DNA of 64,000 nt from Tateyamaria omphalii (lineage in GTDB: Bacteria > Pseudomonadota > Alphaproteobacteria > Rhodobacterales > Rhodobacteraceae). Positions 1-8,963 of the stretch are shown piece after piece (positions within the stretch are counted from its first letter, which is position 1; the number at the start of each line of letters is the position of its first letter). Where the stretch lies: contig NZ_JAHVHT010000001.1 in assembly GCF_019802125.1 (NCBI RefSeq), forward strand, positions 1,426,001 through 1,490,000, given 5' to 3'. The notes beneath the pieces are model-generated. The model was not told where the DNA came from. It saw only the letters and a list, made by a program, of their open reading frames with translations, and made no database searches. A program made the translations under genes and the position numbers.

Positions 1-73
1 CGAGCCGGACAAAGGCGAGCAATCCGATAACAAAAACACAAGCAACGACAAAGAGATACATCACAAACCTCAT
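1..73 (-). CDS. Partial small membrane protein (N-terminus only)
   Basis: Only the first 24 codons lie in the window; the gene runs off the left edge. The start reads MRFVMYLFVVAC and continues as one hydrophobic helix ending in AFVRL, which fits a signal anchor. It follows the second ureohydrolase by about 50 bp on the same strand, so it may be the last gene of that operon. The N-terminus resembles DUF1499 proteins, which in Rhodobacterales often begin with one anchor followed by an FVRLAP-like stretch. That resemblance comes from memory and the fragment is too short to prove it. Confidence 0.5.
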   Translation of the reverse strand, partial: MRFVMYLFVVACVFVIGLLAFVRL

Positions 74-124
74 TCCATGCTCTTCACTTTGCCAGATAAA
101 CCGCCGCCGGAGGCTCCCGCAATC

Positions 125-1072
125 TCAACGATAGGCCACGCCCGGAAGGACGCATAACAGTTCATACAGGATATTCGCTCCTGTCAGCGCTGTATTGCCG
201 GATGTATCGTATGGCGGAGAGACTTCAACGAGGTCGCAACCCACAATGTTGAGACCGCGCAATGCCCGGATCAATTGTAGCGCCTGCGGCGTGGTCAGGC
301 CAGCGATTTCGGGAGTGCCGGTGCCGGGCGCAAACGCCGGATCCAGACTGTCGATATCATAGCTGACATAGGTTGGAACATCCCCGATATCCCGCCGGAT
401 TTCAGCCCCGAGCTGGCTCAGATCGCGCCCCCACAACTCGGAGGCTGGAAAATGCTGAAAACCCCAACCCTGCGCCTCGGTAAAGTCTTCTGCCGAATAG
501 CCAGTGCCGCGCAAACCGATCTGGTAGACCTTCTCGAGCTGGACAAGACCCTCTTCAAAGGCGCGGCGAAACACGGTGCCGTGCGTCTCCTTCTCGCCGA
601 ACATCTCGTCATTGACGTCTGCATGGGCATCCACATGCACCAACGCGACGCGACCATGGCGTTTGGCCATCGCCCGCAGAATGGGAAGCGTAATGGAATG
701 GTCGCCACCGATGGCCAACGGCACTGCGTCGAAGTCGAGGATCGCCTCGTAACTCTCTGCAATGATACGCAAACTATCGGCCAGAGAGAACGTATTGATC
801 GCAAGATCACCAATATCCGCCACCTGCAAACTGTCAAAGGGCGCAGCCCCCGTCTGCAGATTGTAGGGCCGGATCATCGCGGATTCGCTGCGCACCTGTT
901 TCGGTCCGAACCGCGTGCCTGACCGCCACGAGGTCCCGATGTCCATTGGCACGCCAAGAACGGCCACATCCAGCTTTTGCAATTCGTTCGAAAACGGCAG
1001 GCGCATGAACGTGTTCGGCCCGGAAAACCGCGCCAGATCATTGCCGCTGATCGGCTGATTTCTAGGCGCCAC
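125..1072 (-). CDS. speB: Agmatinase / ureohydrolase family protein (second paralogue)
   Basis: A 315-residue ureohydrolase of the arginase/agmatinase fold, expected to release urea from a guanidino compound such as agmatine or guanidinobutyrate in the cytoplasm. The binuclear manganese ligands are visible in GGDHSITLP, DAHAD and the SYDIDSLDP block, the last followed by AFAPGTGTPE. I chose a GTG start because it is preceded by GGAGG with a 7-nt spacer. This start overlaps the stop of the upstream paralogue by 11 nt, indicating translational coupling. The open frame continues upstream but only inside the preceding gene. The exact substrate cannot be read from the sequence; proclavaminate amidinohydrolase-like enzymes share the motifs. 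Confidence 0.9.
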   Translation of the reverse strand: MAPRNQPISGNDLARFSGPNTFMRLPFSNELQKLDVAVLGVPMDIGTSWRSGTRFGPKQVRSESAMIRPYNLQTGAAPFDSLQVADIGDLAINTFSLADSLRIIAESYEAILDFDAVPLAIGGDHSITLPILRAMAKRHGRVALVHVDAHADVNDEMFGEKETHGTVFRRAFEEGLVQLEKVYQIGLRGTGYSAEDFTEAQGWGFQHFPASELWGRDLSQLGAEIRRDIGDVPTYVSYDIDSLDPAFAPGTGTPEIAGLTTPQALQLIRALRGLNIVGCDLVEVSPPYDTSGNTALTGANILYELLCVLPGVAYR

Positions 1073-2030
1073 TGCGCATCCTCCATCCCAGAAGCTGACA
1101 AATCTCGGTCGCCACATGCGCGCCCGCGATGGCCGTGGCACCGGTTGTGTCAAAGGGGGGTGAAACCTCGACCACGTCCCCGCCTTGAATGTTGATACCC
1201 GCCAGCCCACGCAGCAGCGCCGCCGCCTGAGCGGAACTGAGACCGCCCCACACAGGCGTGCCTGTGCCGGGGGCAAAGGCCGGGTCCAAACCGTCGATGT
1301 CGAAACTCAGATAAACCGGCCTGTCACCTACGATCTCCCGCGCACGTGCCGCCGCCGCCTCCGGCCCAATGCGATGGAATTCCGGCGCGTCGATGATGTT
1401 CACGCCCAGTGTATCCTCGTTCGTCGTCCGGATCCCGATTTGGACCGACGTGGCAGGGTCCACGATCCCGGACTTCACCGCCTTGTAGAACATTGTACCG
1501 TGATCGACGCGGGCCATGTCGTCATCCGCCCAGGTATCGGTATGGGCGTCGATCTGGATCAACGAAATAGGCCCATGTTTCTCGGCATATGCTTTGAGAA
1601 TGGGGAACGAAATGTAGTGATCGCCGCCCAGTACGACGCTCGCTGCACCCGCGTCGAGGATACCGCGGACATGCAACGTCAACGTCTCTGGAAAGGCGGG
1701 AATATTGGCGTAGTCGAACGCCAAATCGCCATAGTCGACGATGACACGCTCGCTGAGCACATCAAATGGCCAGCCATAGGGCGCGTCCGGCGCCAGCAGA
1801 GACGACGCCTCTCGGATAGCGCGCGGGCCCAGCCGTGTGCCGGGCCGGTTCGTCACCGCCTGATCAAAGGGCACACCGGTCACCGCAATGTCCACGCCAG
1901 TCAGATCCTTGGTGTAACGTCGCCGCAAAAACGACGTCGCCCCGCCAAAGGTCAGCTCATAGGACGGCCCACGTGGGTCTTCGCGGGTAAAGGCATGATC
2001 GATCTGGTGTTTCGCGTCTTCCAACGCCAT
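1062..2030 (-). CDS. speB: Agmatinase / ureohydrolase family protein (first paralogue)
   Basis: A 322-residue ureohydrolase with all metal-binding motifs: GGDHYISFP, DAHTDTW and SFDIDGLDP followed by AFAPGTGTP. The DAHTDTW variant is typical of bacterial agmatinases and guanidinobutyrases. It sits 69 bp downstream of an M20 amidohydrolase and overlaps the next ureohydrolase, so the three genes probably form one operon for breaking down a guanidino nitrogen compound. The two paralogues share the C-terminal VEVSPP(F/Y)DT block but differ strongly elsewhere, which suggests two substrates rather than a recent copy. The reaction is assigned from the family; the substrate is open. Confidence 0.9.
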   Translation of the reverse strand: MALEDAKHQIDHAFTREDPRGPSYELTFGGATSFLRRRYTKDLTGVDIAVTGVPFDQAVTNRPGTRLGPRAIREASSLLAPDAPYGWPFDVLSERVIVDYGDLAFDYANIPAFPETLTLHVRGILDAGAASVVLGGDHYISFPILKAYAEKHGPISLIQIDAHTDTWADDDMARVDHGTMFYKAVKSGIVDPATSVQIGIRTTNEDTLGVNIIDAPEFHRIGPEAAAARAREIVGDRPVYLSFDIDGLDPAFAPGTGTPVWGGLSSAQAAALLRGLAGINIQGGDVVEVSPPFDTTGATAIAGAHVATEICQLLGWRMRSGA

Positions 2031-2099
2031 CCCGCGTCTCTCTTCTCTGTTTGAACAAAATCCGGGGGTCAGGTGCTGCGCGCCGAGGGGCAGCGCTTC

Positions 2100-3263
2100 T
2101 TACCGCAGTGGCTGTGCCGTCTCGACCAGTCGTGCGAAAAAGGACGCACCGATGGGCGCAATCTCGTCATTGAAATTGAACTCGGGATGATGAACGCCCA
2201 CACCTTCGCCCTGCCCAAGCATCAGGTAAGCGCCAGGTCGCGCCTCGAGCATATAGGAAAAATCCTCTGCCCCCATCACCGGCTCAACATCCGCGTCCAC
2301 TCCCGTTGCACCAGAAACCTCTGCTGCAACCTGAGCGGCAAAGGCTGCCTTGTCGCTGTCATTCACCGTCGGAGGATAGCCAAATTCGAACTCCAGCCGC
2401 GCCTCGCAGCCATATGCCGCGGCGGTCCCCGCAACAATCTCTTCCATCCGACGCACAACCATCGCCTGCACGTCCTTGGAGAAGGTGCGCACCGTGCCGT
2501 TGATATAGGCGCTCTCGGGGATGACGTTGTCGGTCGTGCCGGTATGGATCTGGGTCGTCGAGATGACCAGTTGCTCCAGCGGGTGATGATTGCGGCTGAC
2601 GATGGTCTGAACCGCCGTCACGATGGCGCAGGCGGCGACGACCGGATCCACGCAATCATAGGGCCGCGCGCCATGCCCACCCTTGCCCGTGACATGAATG
2701 TGGAACGTATCGGCCGCCGCCATTATGGGACCCGCGCGGGTGTGAAACTTGCCGACATCACGGCCGGGCGAGTTGTGGATGGCATAAACCTCGCCGATGT
2801 CGAAACGGTCCATGATGCCCTCCTGCACCATGACCTCACCCCCGCCTCCATCTTCCTCGGCGGGCTGGAAAATCAACGCGACCTTCCCGGTGAAATTGCG
2901 CGTCTCAGCCAAATACTTCGCTGCGCCCAATAGCATTGCCGTATGCCCGTCATGCCCACAGGCGTGCATCTTGCCGGGATGAGTCGAGGCATAAGGCACG
3001 CCGGTCTGCTCCTCGATGGGCAGTGCATCGAAATCTGCGCGCAGGCCAATGGTCGGCCCCTCGCCCTGCCCCTTGATGATCGCCACGATGCCGGTCTGCG
3101 CGATCTCGCCATGCACCTCATCCACACCAATCTCGGCCAGCCGTTCCAGGATAAAGGCCGATGTCTTGGGGCAATCGAACGACAGTTCCGGGATCGAATG
3201 CAGATGCTGACGCCATGCGGCCATGTCGGGGGCAAGATCGCCGATGCGGTTGATGATGGGCAT
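2100..3263 (-). CDS. M20 family amidohydrolase (hippurate hydrolase / IAA-amino acid hydrolase type)
   Basis: A 387-residue M20D metallopeptidase-like amidohydrolase that should cleave an N-acyl amino acid or similar amide in the cytoplasm. Family marks are HACGHDGHTAML (metal ligands), FQPAEEDGGGG (catalytic glutamate region), the GGHGARP dimerisation-domain motif and a C-terminal MGAEDFSYML. I start at the ATG preceded by GGAG rather than an in-frame ATG ten codons upstream. It is the first gene of the apparent run with the two ureohydrolases, so the natural substrate may be an N-acylated guanidino compound; that is inference. It is divergent from mazG with about 60 bp between them. Confidence 0.9.
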   Translation of the reverse strand: MPIINRIGDLAPDMAAWRQHLHSIPELSFDCPKTSAFILERLAEIGVDEVHGEIAQTGIVAIIKGQGEGPTIGLRADFDALPIEEQTGVPYASTHPGKMHACGHDGHTAMLLGAAKYLAETRNFTGKVALIFQPAEEDGGGGEVMVQEGIMDRFDIGEVYAIHNSPGRDVGKFHTRAGPIMAAADTFHIHVTGKGGHGARPYDCVDPVVAACAIVTAVQTIVSRNHHPLEQLVISTTQIHTGTTDNVIPESAYINGTVRTFSKDVQAMVVRRMEEIVAGTAAAYGCEARLEFEFGYPPTVNDSDKAAFAAQVAAEVSGATGVDADVEPVMGAEDFSYMLEARPGAYLMLGQGEGVGVHHPEFNFNDEIAPIGASFFARLVETAQPLR

Positions 3264-3326
3264 GGGTGGACTCCGGGCGCTGGGATACGTCACATGTCAG
3301 CAAACCTGAAACCGGCGGGGGCTGCA

Positions 3327-4148
3327 ATGGGTGACGACCTGATCCATGACCAAAACGCAGGGATAGAGCGCCTGCTGGAAATCATGCGCCGCCTGCGCGA
3401 TCCGGAGACGGGTTGCCCCTGGGATGTCGAACAGACCTTCCAGACCATCGCGCCCTACACGATCGAGGAAGCCTATGAGGTGGCAGACGCCATCGAACGG
3501 GAGGACTGGACCGAGCTTGAGGGCGAATTGGGCGACCTGCTTCTGCAATCGGTCTACCACACGGCCATCGGCGAAGAGGCTGGGCATTTCAGCTTTCATT
3601 CCGTGGTCACGAACATCTCGAACAAGATGGTGGACCGGCACCCGCATGTGTTCGGCGACGAATCCCGAGACAAGAGCGCCGAACAGCAAACCCGTGACTG
3701 GGAAGCGATCAAGGCCGCCGAACGGGCCGGCAAGGCCCAGAAAGGTGCGCTTGACGGCGTTGCGATGAACCTGCCCGCTCTCTTGCGCGCGGTGAAGCTG
3801 CAGAAGCGCGCGGCCCGCGTGGGCTTCGATTGGCCCGAAACTGCGCAGGTGATCGACAAGATCAAGGAAGAGGCCGCCGAACTGGTCGAGGCGCGTGATA
3901 CCATGGGCCATGACGAGATGGTGGACGAGATGGGCGATCTGCTTTTTGTCGTCGCCAACCTCGCGCGGCATCTCGGGGTCGAGCCCGAAGAGGCGCTGCG
4001 ACGCACAAACGCCAAGTTCACCCGCAGGTTCAGCGCGATCGAGGCCACCTTGGCGCAAGACGGCAAGCGCCCGCAGGACAGCACGCTGGAAGAGATGGAC
4101 GCACTTTGGAACGCGGTGAAAGCGCAGGAGAAAGCTACACGAAATTGA
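3327..4148 (+). CDS. mazG: Nucleoside triphosphate pyrophosphohydrolase MazG
   Basis: A 273-residue tandem-domain MazG, a cytoplasmic housecleaning enzyme that hydrolyses (d)NTPs to monophosphates and pyrophosphate. The N-terminus carries LRDPETGCPWD and the first EEAYE...ELGDLLLQ metal-binding block; the second half repeats it as EEAAELVEA...DEMGDLLFVVANLARHLG. Length matches the long E. coli-type MazG. An alternative ATG 11 codons upstream has no good ribosome-binding site; the chosen one follows a GGGGG run. The stop overlaps the convergent sulfotransferase stop by 14 nt. Confidence 0.93.
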   Translation: MGDDLIHDQNAGIERLLEIMRRLRDPETGCPWDVEQTFQTIAPYTIEEAYEVADAIEREDWTELEGELGDLLLQSVYHTAIGEEAGHFSFHSVVTNISNKMVDRHPHVFGDESRDKSAEQQTRDWEAIKAAERAGKAQKGALDGVAMNLPALLRAVKLQKRAARVGFDWPETAQVIDKIKEEAAELVEARDTMGHDEMVDEMGDLLFVVANLARHLGVEPEEALRRTNAKFTRRFSAIEATLAQDGKRPQDSTLEEMDALWNAVKAQEKATRN

Positions 4149-5004
4149 CGTGCGGCATCCATTCGATCTGCTTTAAGTCGGACGCGTAACGCGCTGCCAA
4201 ATCAGCTTTTTCAATATCGGAAAACTCGGCAATACCGCGTGATGCACGATCCTGCGAATGTTCGTCGATGATCGCTGTCCAAGCAGCGCGCGACAATGAC
4301 TCACCCGCTTGGTAGCGCGCTTGCAACACCTCCAGCGCCGCATCGGTTGCGCTTTTGTTGACCACCCTCGCGGGCTCTCTCAGCATATCGCGCGGCAAGT
4401 CCGGGACCAGTCTGTGCAGGAGGTCGACATTGGTGCCGCGCGCGGCATAGGGCACAACGGTCATCACTTGCGGCTTCAGCGCCTCATACATGCCAGCAAC
4501 CAAGGCGGGCCACCCGCGGTCCATATTCATGTAGTGATCGCGCACCTGTGCAAAGCCGGGCATCGCATTGTCTTCGGCCCGCTTGCGATAGGCTGACACA
4601 AAAAGCTGATCGTATGGGCGCACAACAAGGAGAAGATGGGCAATCGGCCCCGTCCAGGCGGCGCGCAGAGCGGCGCATCGTTTTTCGGCAAAGGGATAAA
4701 ACAGGCCCTGCATGAAGTGATACATGCGTCCGGTGATGTTTTCTTCGGACAGGATCAACGGACGGCCGTCGCGATACTCTTCAAGCCCCTTACGGGCCTT
4801 GATTGCCGCCGCTTCTGGGTCGATCCGTGAGCCGGAAGGCAGTCTGAGCGCCAGCTTGCCCGAAGGGATGCCATCCCGACCGGGATAGGCTGTCGCCCAA
4901 CCAAGGTCGCCCAGGATCTGGCGGTTTTCGTGCAGCCCAAGCTGAAAGGACGAAGTGCCCGTGCGGTGCGCACCTGCATGGATATAAATCGGGGCGTCGG
5001 CCAT
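4135..5004 (-). CDS. Sulfotransferase family protein
   Basis: A 289-residue protein with an N-terminal P-loop-like PAPS-binding motif, IHAGAHRTGTSSFQ, directly after the start, and a later LLLVVRPYDQLFVSAYRKR stretch that fits the 3'-phosphate-binding region of sulfotransferases. It would transfer sulfate from PAPS to an unknown acceptor. The gene stands alone on the minus strand between mazG (convergent, 14-nt overlap) and the nucleoside hydrolase (divergent, 120 bp). Upstream open reading frame exists but the ATG at MADAP gives the motif its usual N-terminal place. The acceptor cannot be guessed from context. Confidence 0.75.
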   Translation of the reverse strand: MADAPIYIHAGAHRTGTSSFQLGLHENRQILGDLGWATAYPGRDGIPSGKLALRLPSGSRIDPEAAAIKARKGLEEYRDGRPLILSEENITGRMYHFMQGLFYPFAEKRCAALRAAWTGPIAHLLLVVRPYDQLFVSAYRKRAEDNAMPGFAQVRDHYMNMDRGWPALVAGMYEALKPQVMTVVPYAARGTNVDLLHRLVPDLPRDMLREPARVVNKSATDAALEVLQARYQAGESLSRAAWTAIIDEHSQDRASRGIAEFSDIEKADLAARYASDLKQIEWMPHVNFV

Positions 5005-5124
5005 GGTGTCCGCTCTTATGTCAGCATTTCCGCCCCGTGCAAGGATTTGCGTATTGCGACGTGACGCTTCTGGACAAGGGGTGCCAAAGGGGCCACGGTG
5101 CGCCAAAATCCGAGCGGAGGCAGC

Positions 5125-6066
5125 GTGACAGCGCGCAAGATCATCATCGACACCGATCCCGGACAGGACGATGCCGTCGCGATCCTGCTGGCATTGGCCA
5201 GCCCGGAGGATGTCGAAGTGCTGGGCATCACCGCCGTCGCCGGCAATGTCCCACTGGACCTGACAGCCAAGAATGCACGCATTGTCTGCGAGTTGGCAGG
5301 CAAAGTTGATGTTCCCGTCTTTGCCGGATGCGACCGACCGCTGGGCCGCGACCTGGTGACGGCAGAGCACGTGCACGGCAAGACCGGACTTGATGGTCCG
5401 GACCTGCCCGATCCGACCATGCCGCTGCAGGATCAGAACGGCGTCGACTTCATCATCGACACGCTGCGCGACAACGATCCCGGCACCGTCACCCTGTGCC
5501 CGCTCGGTCCGCTCACCAACATCGCCACCGCATTTCAAAAGGCGCCCGACATCGTGGAGCGGGTGCAGGAGATCGTGCTCATGGGCGGAGCCTATTTCGA
5601 GGTCGGCAACATCACGCCCGCCGCCGAATTCAACATCTATGTAGACCCACAAGCTGCTGATATCGTGTTCAAAAGTGGGGCGCCAATCGTCGTCATGCCG
5701 CTTGATGTCACCCACAAGGCGCTGGTCACGAAACCGCGCAACGACGCCTTCCGCGCTCTCGGCACAGCCGCGGGTGTGGCCGTTGCCCAGATGACCGATT
5801 TCTTCGAACGCTTCGACAAGGAAAAATACGGCTCCGCCGGAGCGCCGTTGCACGACCCTTGCGTGACGGCCTACCTGATCCGCCCTGATCTGTTCTCCGG
5901 CAGGCACATCAATGTCGAGATTGAAACCACGTCCGAGTTGACGATGGGCATGACCGTCGCCGACTGGTGGGGTGTCACCGACCGTCCGGCCAACGCGCTC
6001 TTCATTGGCAACCTGGACGCCGACGGCTTCTTTGACTTGCTCACAGAACGGCTGGCCCGGTTGTGA
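5125..6066 (+). CDS. Inosine-uridine preferring nucleoside hydrolase
   Basis: A 313-residue IUNH-family enzyme that hydrolyses the N-glycosidic bond of ribonucleosides during purine/pyrimidine salvage. The diagnostic calcium-binding IIDTDPGQDDA motif is near the N-terminus, with LGPLTNIA, VLMGGAYF, the EFNIYVDPQAA block and a C-terminal HDP. GTG start: GGAGG sits 4 nt upstream and the length then equals the family norm. An in-frame GTG nine codons upstream lacks a good ribosome-binding site. The next gene overlaps by 4 nt (GTGA), so the two are co-translated. Confidence 0.92.
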   Translation: MTARKIIIDTDPGQDDAVAILLALASPEDVEVLGITAVAGNVPLDLTAKNARIVCELAGKVDVPVFAGCDRPLGRDLVTAEHVHGKTGLDGPDLPDPTMPLQDQNGVDFIIDTLRDNDPGTVTLCPLGPLTNIATAFQKAPDIVERVQEIVLMGGAYFEVGNITPAAEFNIYVDPQAADIVFKSGAPIVVMPLDVTHKALVTKPRNDAFRALGTAAGVAVAQMTDFFERFDKEKYGSAGAPLHDPCVTAYLIRPDLFSGRHINVEIETTSELTMGMTVADWWGVTDRPANALFIGNLDADGFFDLLTERLARL

Positions 6067-6512
6067 GCGCGGCCCTCACCCTTGCCACGCCCGAGCATTT
6101 CGATCGGCTGGATGCGCTTGTCGCGGGCTTCCATGCCGAGGAGGGCATCGAGATGTCGGAGGAGGCGCGGGCCGCCGGCCTCAAACCCCTGCTCGACGGC
6201 ATTCCGCACGGAGTGGCCTACCTGATTGGACCGGCCCGCGCGCCCATTGGCTATGTCGTCGTCACCTTCGGCTGGTCCATCGAATTCGGCGGGATGGACG
6301 GGTTCATTGACGAGATTTTCATCCGCCCCGGTGTCCGGGGACGCGGTATTGCCACCGAAGTCCTGCTCGCCTTGCCCCGCGCCCTCGGAGAGGCGGGCGT
6401 GAAGGCGCTGCATCTTGAGGTCGGGTCAGACAACACCGTTGCACAGCGTCTCTATGGCCGCGCTGGCTTTCGGATGCGCGACGGCTACCATCTGATGACG
6501 CGCAGGCTCTAG
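6063..6512 (+). CDS. GNAT family N-acetyltransferase
   Basis: A 149-residue acetyltransferase of the GNAT fold. The acetyl-CoA pyrophosphate loop is seen as VRGRGIATEVL after the strand FIDEIFI, and the C-terminal NTVAQRLYGRAGF block is the usual last helix/strand. The GTG start overlaps the nucleoside hydrolase stop. The substrate is unknown; linkage to nucleoside salvage is only positional. Confidence 0.85.
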   Translation: MSAALTLATPEHFDRLDALVAGFHAEEGIEMSEEARAAGLKPLLDGIPHGVAYLIGPARAPIGYVVVTFGWSIEFGGMDGFIDEIFIRPGVRGRGIATEVLLALPRALGEAGVKALHLEVGSDNTVAQRLYGRAGFRMRDGYHLMTRRL

Positions 6513-6544
6513 CCTTTGGCACCGTGCCCGCCTATCTCAAACGC

Positions 6545-7942
6545 ATGAGCCTGCACATCCCTTTTGACAACAGCTACGCGGAACTGCCCGCGGGGTTTTA
6601 CACGCGCCTGAACCCGACACCGGTCAAGCGCGCGGATATCCTTGCCTGGAATACGCCACTGGCTGAAGAACTGGGGATCGAAGGGACCGACCCGACCGTA
6701 TTTGCAGGTACGACAGTCCCCGACGGCGCAGCGCCTCTGGCGCAACTCTATGCGGGACATCAATTCGGCAATTACAATCCGCAACTTGGCGACGGGCGCG
6801 CGATCCTGCTTGGCGAGGTGATCGACCAGACGGGCCAGCGCCGCGACATCCAGCTAAAGGGGTCCGGCCCTACGCCCTATTCGCGCATGGGCGATGGCCG
6901 TGCCTGGTTGGGGCCTGTCTTGCGTGAATACGTGGTAAGCGAGGCGATGCACGCCCTCGGCATCCCAACCACCCGTGCGCTTGCTGCGGTGGCCACAGGC
7001 GAGCCTGTCTACCGCGAACAGGGCGCTTTGCCCGGCGCCGTGCTGACACGGATCGCTGCCAGCCATCTGCGTGTCGGGACCTTTCAGATATTTGCTCACC
7101 GGGGCCAGATCGACGAACTTGGCACACTGACCGACTACGCAATTGCGCGACATCACCCGGACGCTGACGGCCCGCTGGGCCTGCTCAAGGCCGTATGTGC
7201 AGCACAATCGGACCTGGTCGCGGCCTGGATGTCCGTCGGCTTCATCCACGGCGTCATGAACACCGACAACTGCACGATCTCGGGCGAAACCATCGACTAC
7301 GGCCCGTGCGCCTTCATGGACGCATATCACGAGGGGCGCGTGTTCTCGTCGATCGATCAGATGGGGCGCTACGCCTTTGGCAACCAACCGCGCATCGCCG
7401 TTTGGAACATGGCGCAACTCGCCACAGCCCTGATCCAGCTTTTCAACGACAAGGAACAGGCGGTCGAGGACGCCACAGCCATCGTCCACGCCATGCCGGG
7501 TCAGCTTCAGGCGGCCTGGTTGCGCCGCTTTGGCGCAAAAATCGGCTTGAACGATCCCACATCTGACGATCAGTCATTGATCGAGGATTTGCTGACCCTC
7601 ATGCAAACGGACGGTGCAGATTTCACTAACACATTCGCGAACCTGCATACCGATCAGGCGCGCGACCAGTTCACGGACCGCGACGCCTTCGACGCATGGG
7701 CCGAACGCTGGCGCACGCGCGGCCCCGACATGGATCTGATGCGACGCACCAATCCCGAGATCATCCCGCGCAACCACCGGATCGAGGCGATGATCGAAGC
7801 GGCGGTGGCCGGTGACATGGCCCCCTTCGAGCGATTGATGATGGCGCTTGGCACACCTTTCGATCTGCCCGCAGACTTTGACGATCTGCGCCGCCCACCC
7901 ACCGAAGCCGAAATTGTACCCGCCACCTTCTGCGGCACCTGA
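6545..7942 (+). CDS. selO: Protein adenylyltransferase SelO (YdiU/UPF0061)
   Basis: A 465-residue SelO pseudokinase, which transfers AMP rather than phosphate to protein hydroxyls and is linked to redox stress. Recognised by LYAGHQFGNYNPQLGDGRA, KGSGPTPYSRMGDGRA, LREY and the GVMNTDNCTISGETIDYGP block (nucleotide/metal site). The C-terminus is TFCGT: the cysteine takes the place of the selenocysteine found in some eukaryotic SelO proteins. An in-frame GTG seven codons upstream is possible; neither start has a clear ribosome-binding site. It follows the GNAT gene closely and meets an EamA exporter tail to tail across a hairpin. Confidence 0.92.
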   Translation: MSLHIPFDNSYAELPAGFYTRLNPTPVKRADILAWNTPLAEELGIEGTDPTVFAGTTVPDGAAPLAQLYAGHQFGNYNPQLGDGRAILLGEVIDQTGQRRDIQLKGSGPTPYSRMGDGRAWLGPVLREYVVSEAMHALGIPTTRALAAVATGEPVYREQGALPGAVLTRIAASHLRVGTFQIFAHRGQIDELGTLTDYAIARHHPDADGPLGLLKAVCAAQSDLVAAWMSVGFIHGVMNTDNCTISGETIDYGPCAFMDAYHEGRVFSSIDQMGRYAFGNQPRIAVWNMAQLATALIQLFNDKEQAVEDATAIVHAMPGQLQAAWLRRFGAKIGLNDPTSDDQSLIEDLLTLMQTDGADFTNTFANLHTDQARDQFTDRDAFDAWAERWRTRGPDMDLMRRTNPEIIPRNHRIEAMIEAAVAGDMAPFERLMMALGTPFDLPADFDDLRRPPTEAEIVPATFCGT

Positions 7943-7947
7943 TGCCG

Positions 7948-7966
7948 GGCGGAGGACACCTCCGCC
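7948..7966. terminator. Hairpin between convergent selO and EamA genes
   Basis: Perfect 8-bp stem GGCGGAGG / CCTCCGCC with a 3-nt ACA loop fills the space between the two stop codons. It can fold in transcripts from both sides, so a bidirectional terminator is likely, although no long T run follows. Confidence 0.6.
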
Positions 7967-8842
7967 TTACTTGCGATTGATCAGAACCAGGCCCACAGCC
8001 ACCAGCCCAAGCGCCAGCCAGATCGTGCCGGATATGTCTTCGCTCAGGATCACCCATCCCAGCACAACAGCAAAGACCGGTGACAAGAAGCTGAACGAGG
8101 CCACTCCGGACGCCGGGTAAATCTTCATCAGGAAGAACCAGAACAGAAAGCCGAAGCTGGCAATGAACACGATCTGATAGGCCAGCCCAAGTACATGAAT
8201 GGCCTCAAGCTCGCGCAAGAGCGGGCCAAAGGCCGGGGCCAGCAGCAAGAGCACCGGGGCGGAGATCAGCAATTGCCAGAACAATTGCTGCTCAGCCGGA
8301 ATGCGCGACAAGGATGTCACCCGCACGCACAGCGCGATACCGGCCCAGCACAGCGCCGCACCAAGCGCAAAGATGTCACCCAGCAGATTGCCCTGCCCCG
8401 CATCGCGATCAACAAGCGCCAGAACGACGCCGCCCATGGCAACACCCAGTCCGATCAGGCGCACGCCCGTCAGCCGCTCCCCCGGCAGCAAGACATGCGC
8501 CGAAAGCGCCAGCCATACGGGCATCGAATAGAACAGGATCGACGTGCGCGCGACACTGGTCAGGTCGAGGGCCAAAAACAGACAGATGAATTCGATGGCA
8601 AACAGCAACCCAGCGACAATGCCACCGACACGCCCCTCGGCGGGCAGACGCAGTGAAATCCCCCGCGCCCACATCCACAGTCCCAAGAGCACCAGCGCCC
8701 CAAGCGACCGCAGCCCCGCCATGAACACTGGCTGAAAGCCCCCATTCGCCACCTTGATCACCACTTGGTTGAACCCAAGGTTCAGCGAAAACAGCGTCAG
8801 CGCGACGGCGCCGATCAGGTCCATGTGGGATTTGCGGGTCAT
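7967..8842 (-). CDS. EamA/DMT family transporter
   Basis: A 291-residue inner-membrane protein with about ten hydrophobic helices in two EamA repeats, as in drug/metabolite exporters. The halves are visible as FSLNLGFNQVVIK...LFLALDLT and the second run to SPVFAVVLGWVILSEDIS, the usual end of the second repeat. I chose the ATG giving MTRKSHMDLIG; the longer open frame upstream is proline-rich and unlike a transporter. The cargo cannot be deduced. Confidence 0.85.
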   Translation of the reverse strand: MTRKSHMDLIGAVALTLFSLNLGFNQVVIKVANGGFQPVFMAGLRSLGALVLLGLWMWARGISLRLPAEGRVGGIVAGLLFAIEFICLFLALDLTSVARTSILFYSMPVWLALSAHVLLPGERLTGVRLIGLGVAMGGVVLALVDRDAGQGNLLGDIFALGAALCWAGIALCVRVTSLSRIPAEQQLFWQLLISAPVLLLLAPAFGPLLRELEAIHVLGLAYQIVFIASFGFLFWFFLMKIYPASGVASFSFLSPVFAVVLGWVILSEDISGTIWLALGLVAVGLVLINRK

Positions 8843-8963
8843 CGGCGCAGAACGGCCCGTTTGCCGGTCAATGTCAATCGGGCCCGAACATTCCCCGCCG
8901 TTTGGCCCGCAATCTGTGTCAAGCTGACAGCCAACGAATCCCCGGGGAGATGGAGGAGAGAAT

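Noticed and set aside
5584-5593. GGGCGGAGCC, the complement of the repeat-family start, inside the nucleoside hydrolase gene
   Set aside because: It encodes the conserved MGGAYF segment of the enzyme and lacks the hairpin, so it is coincidence.
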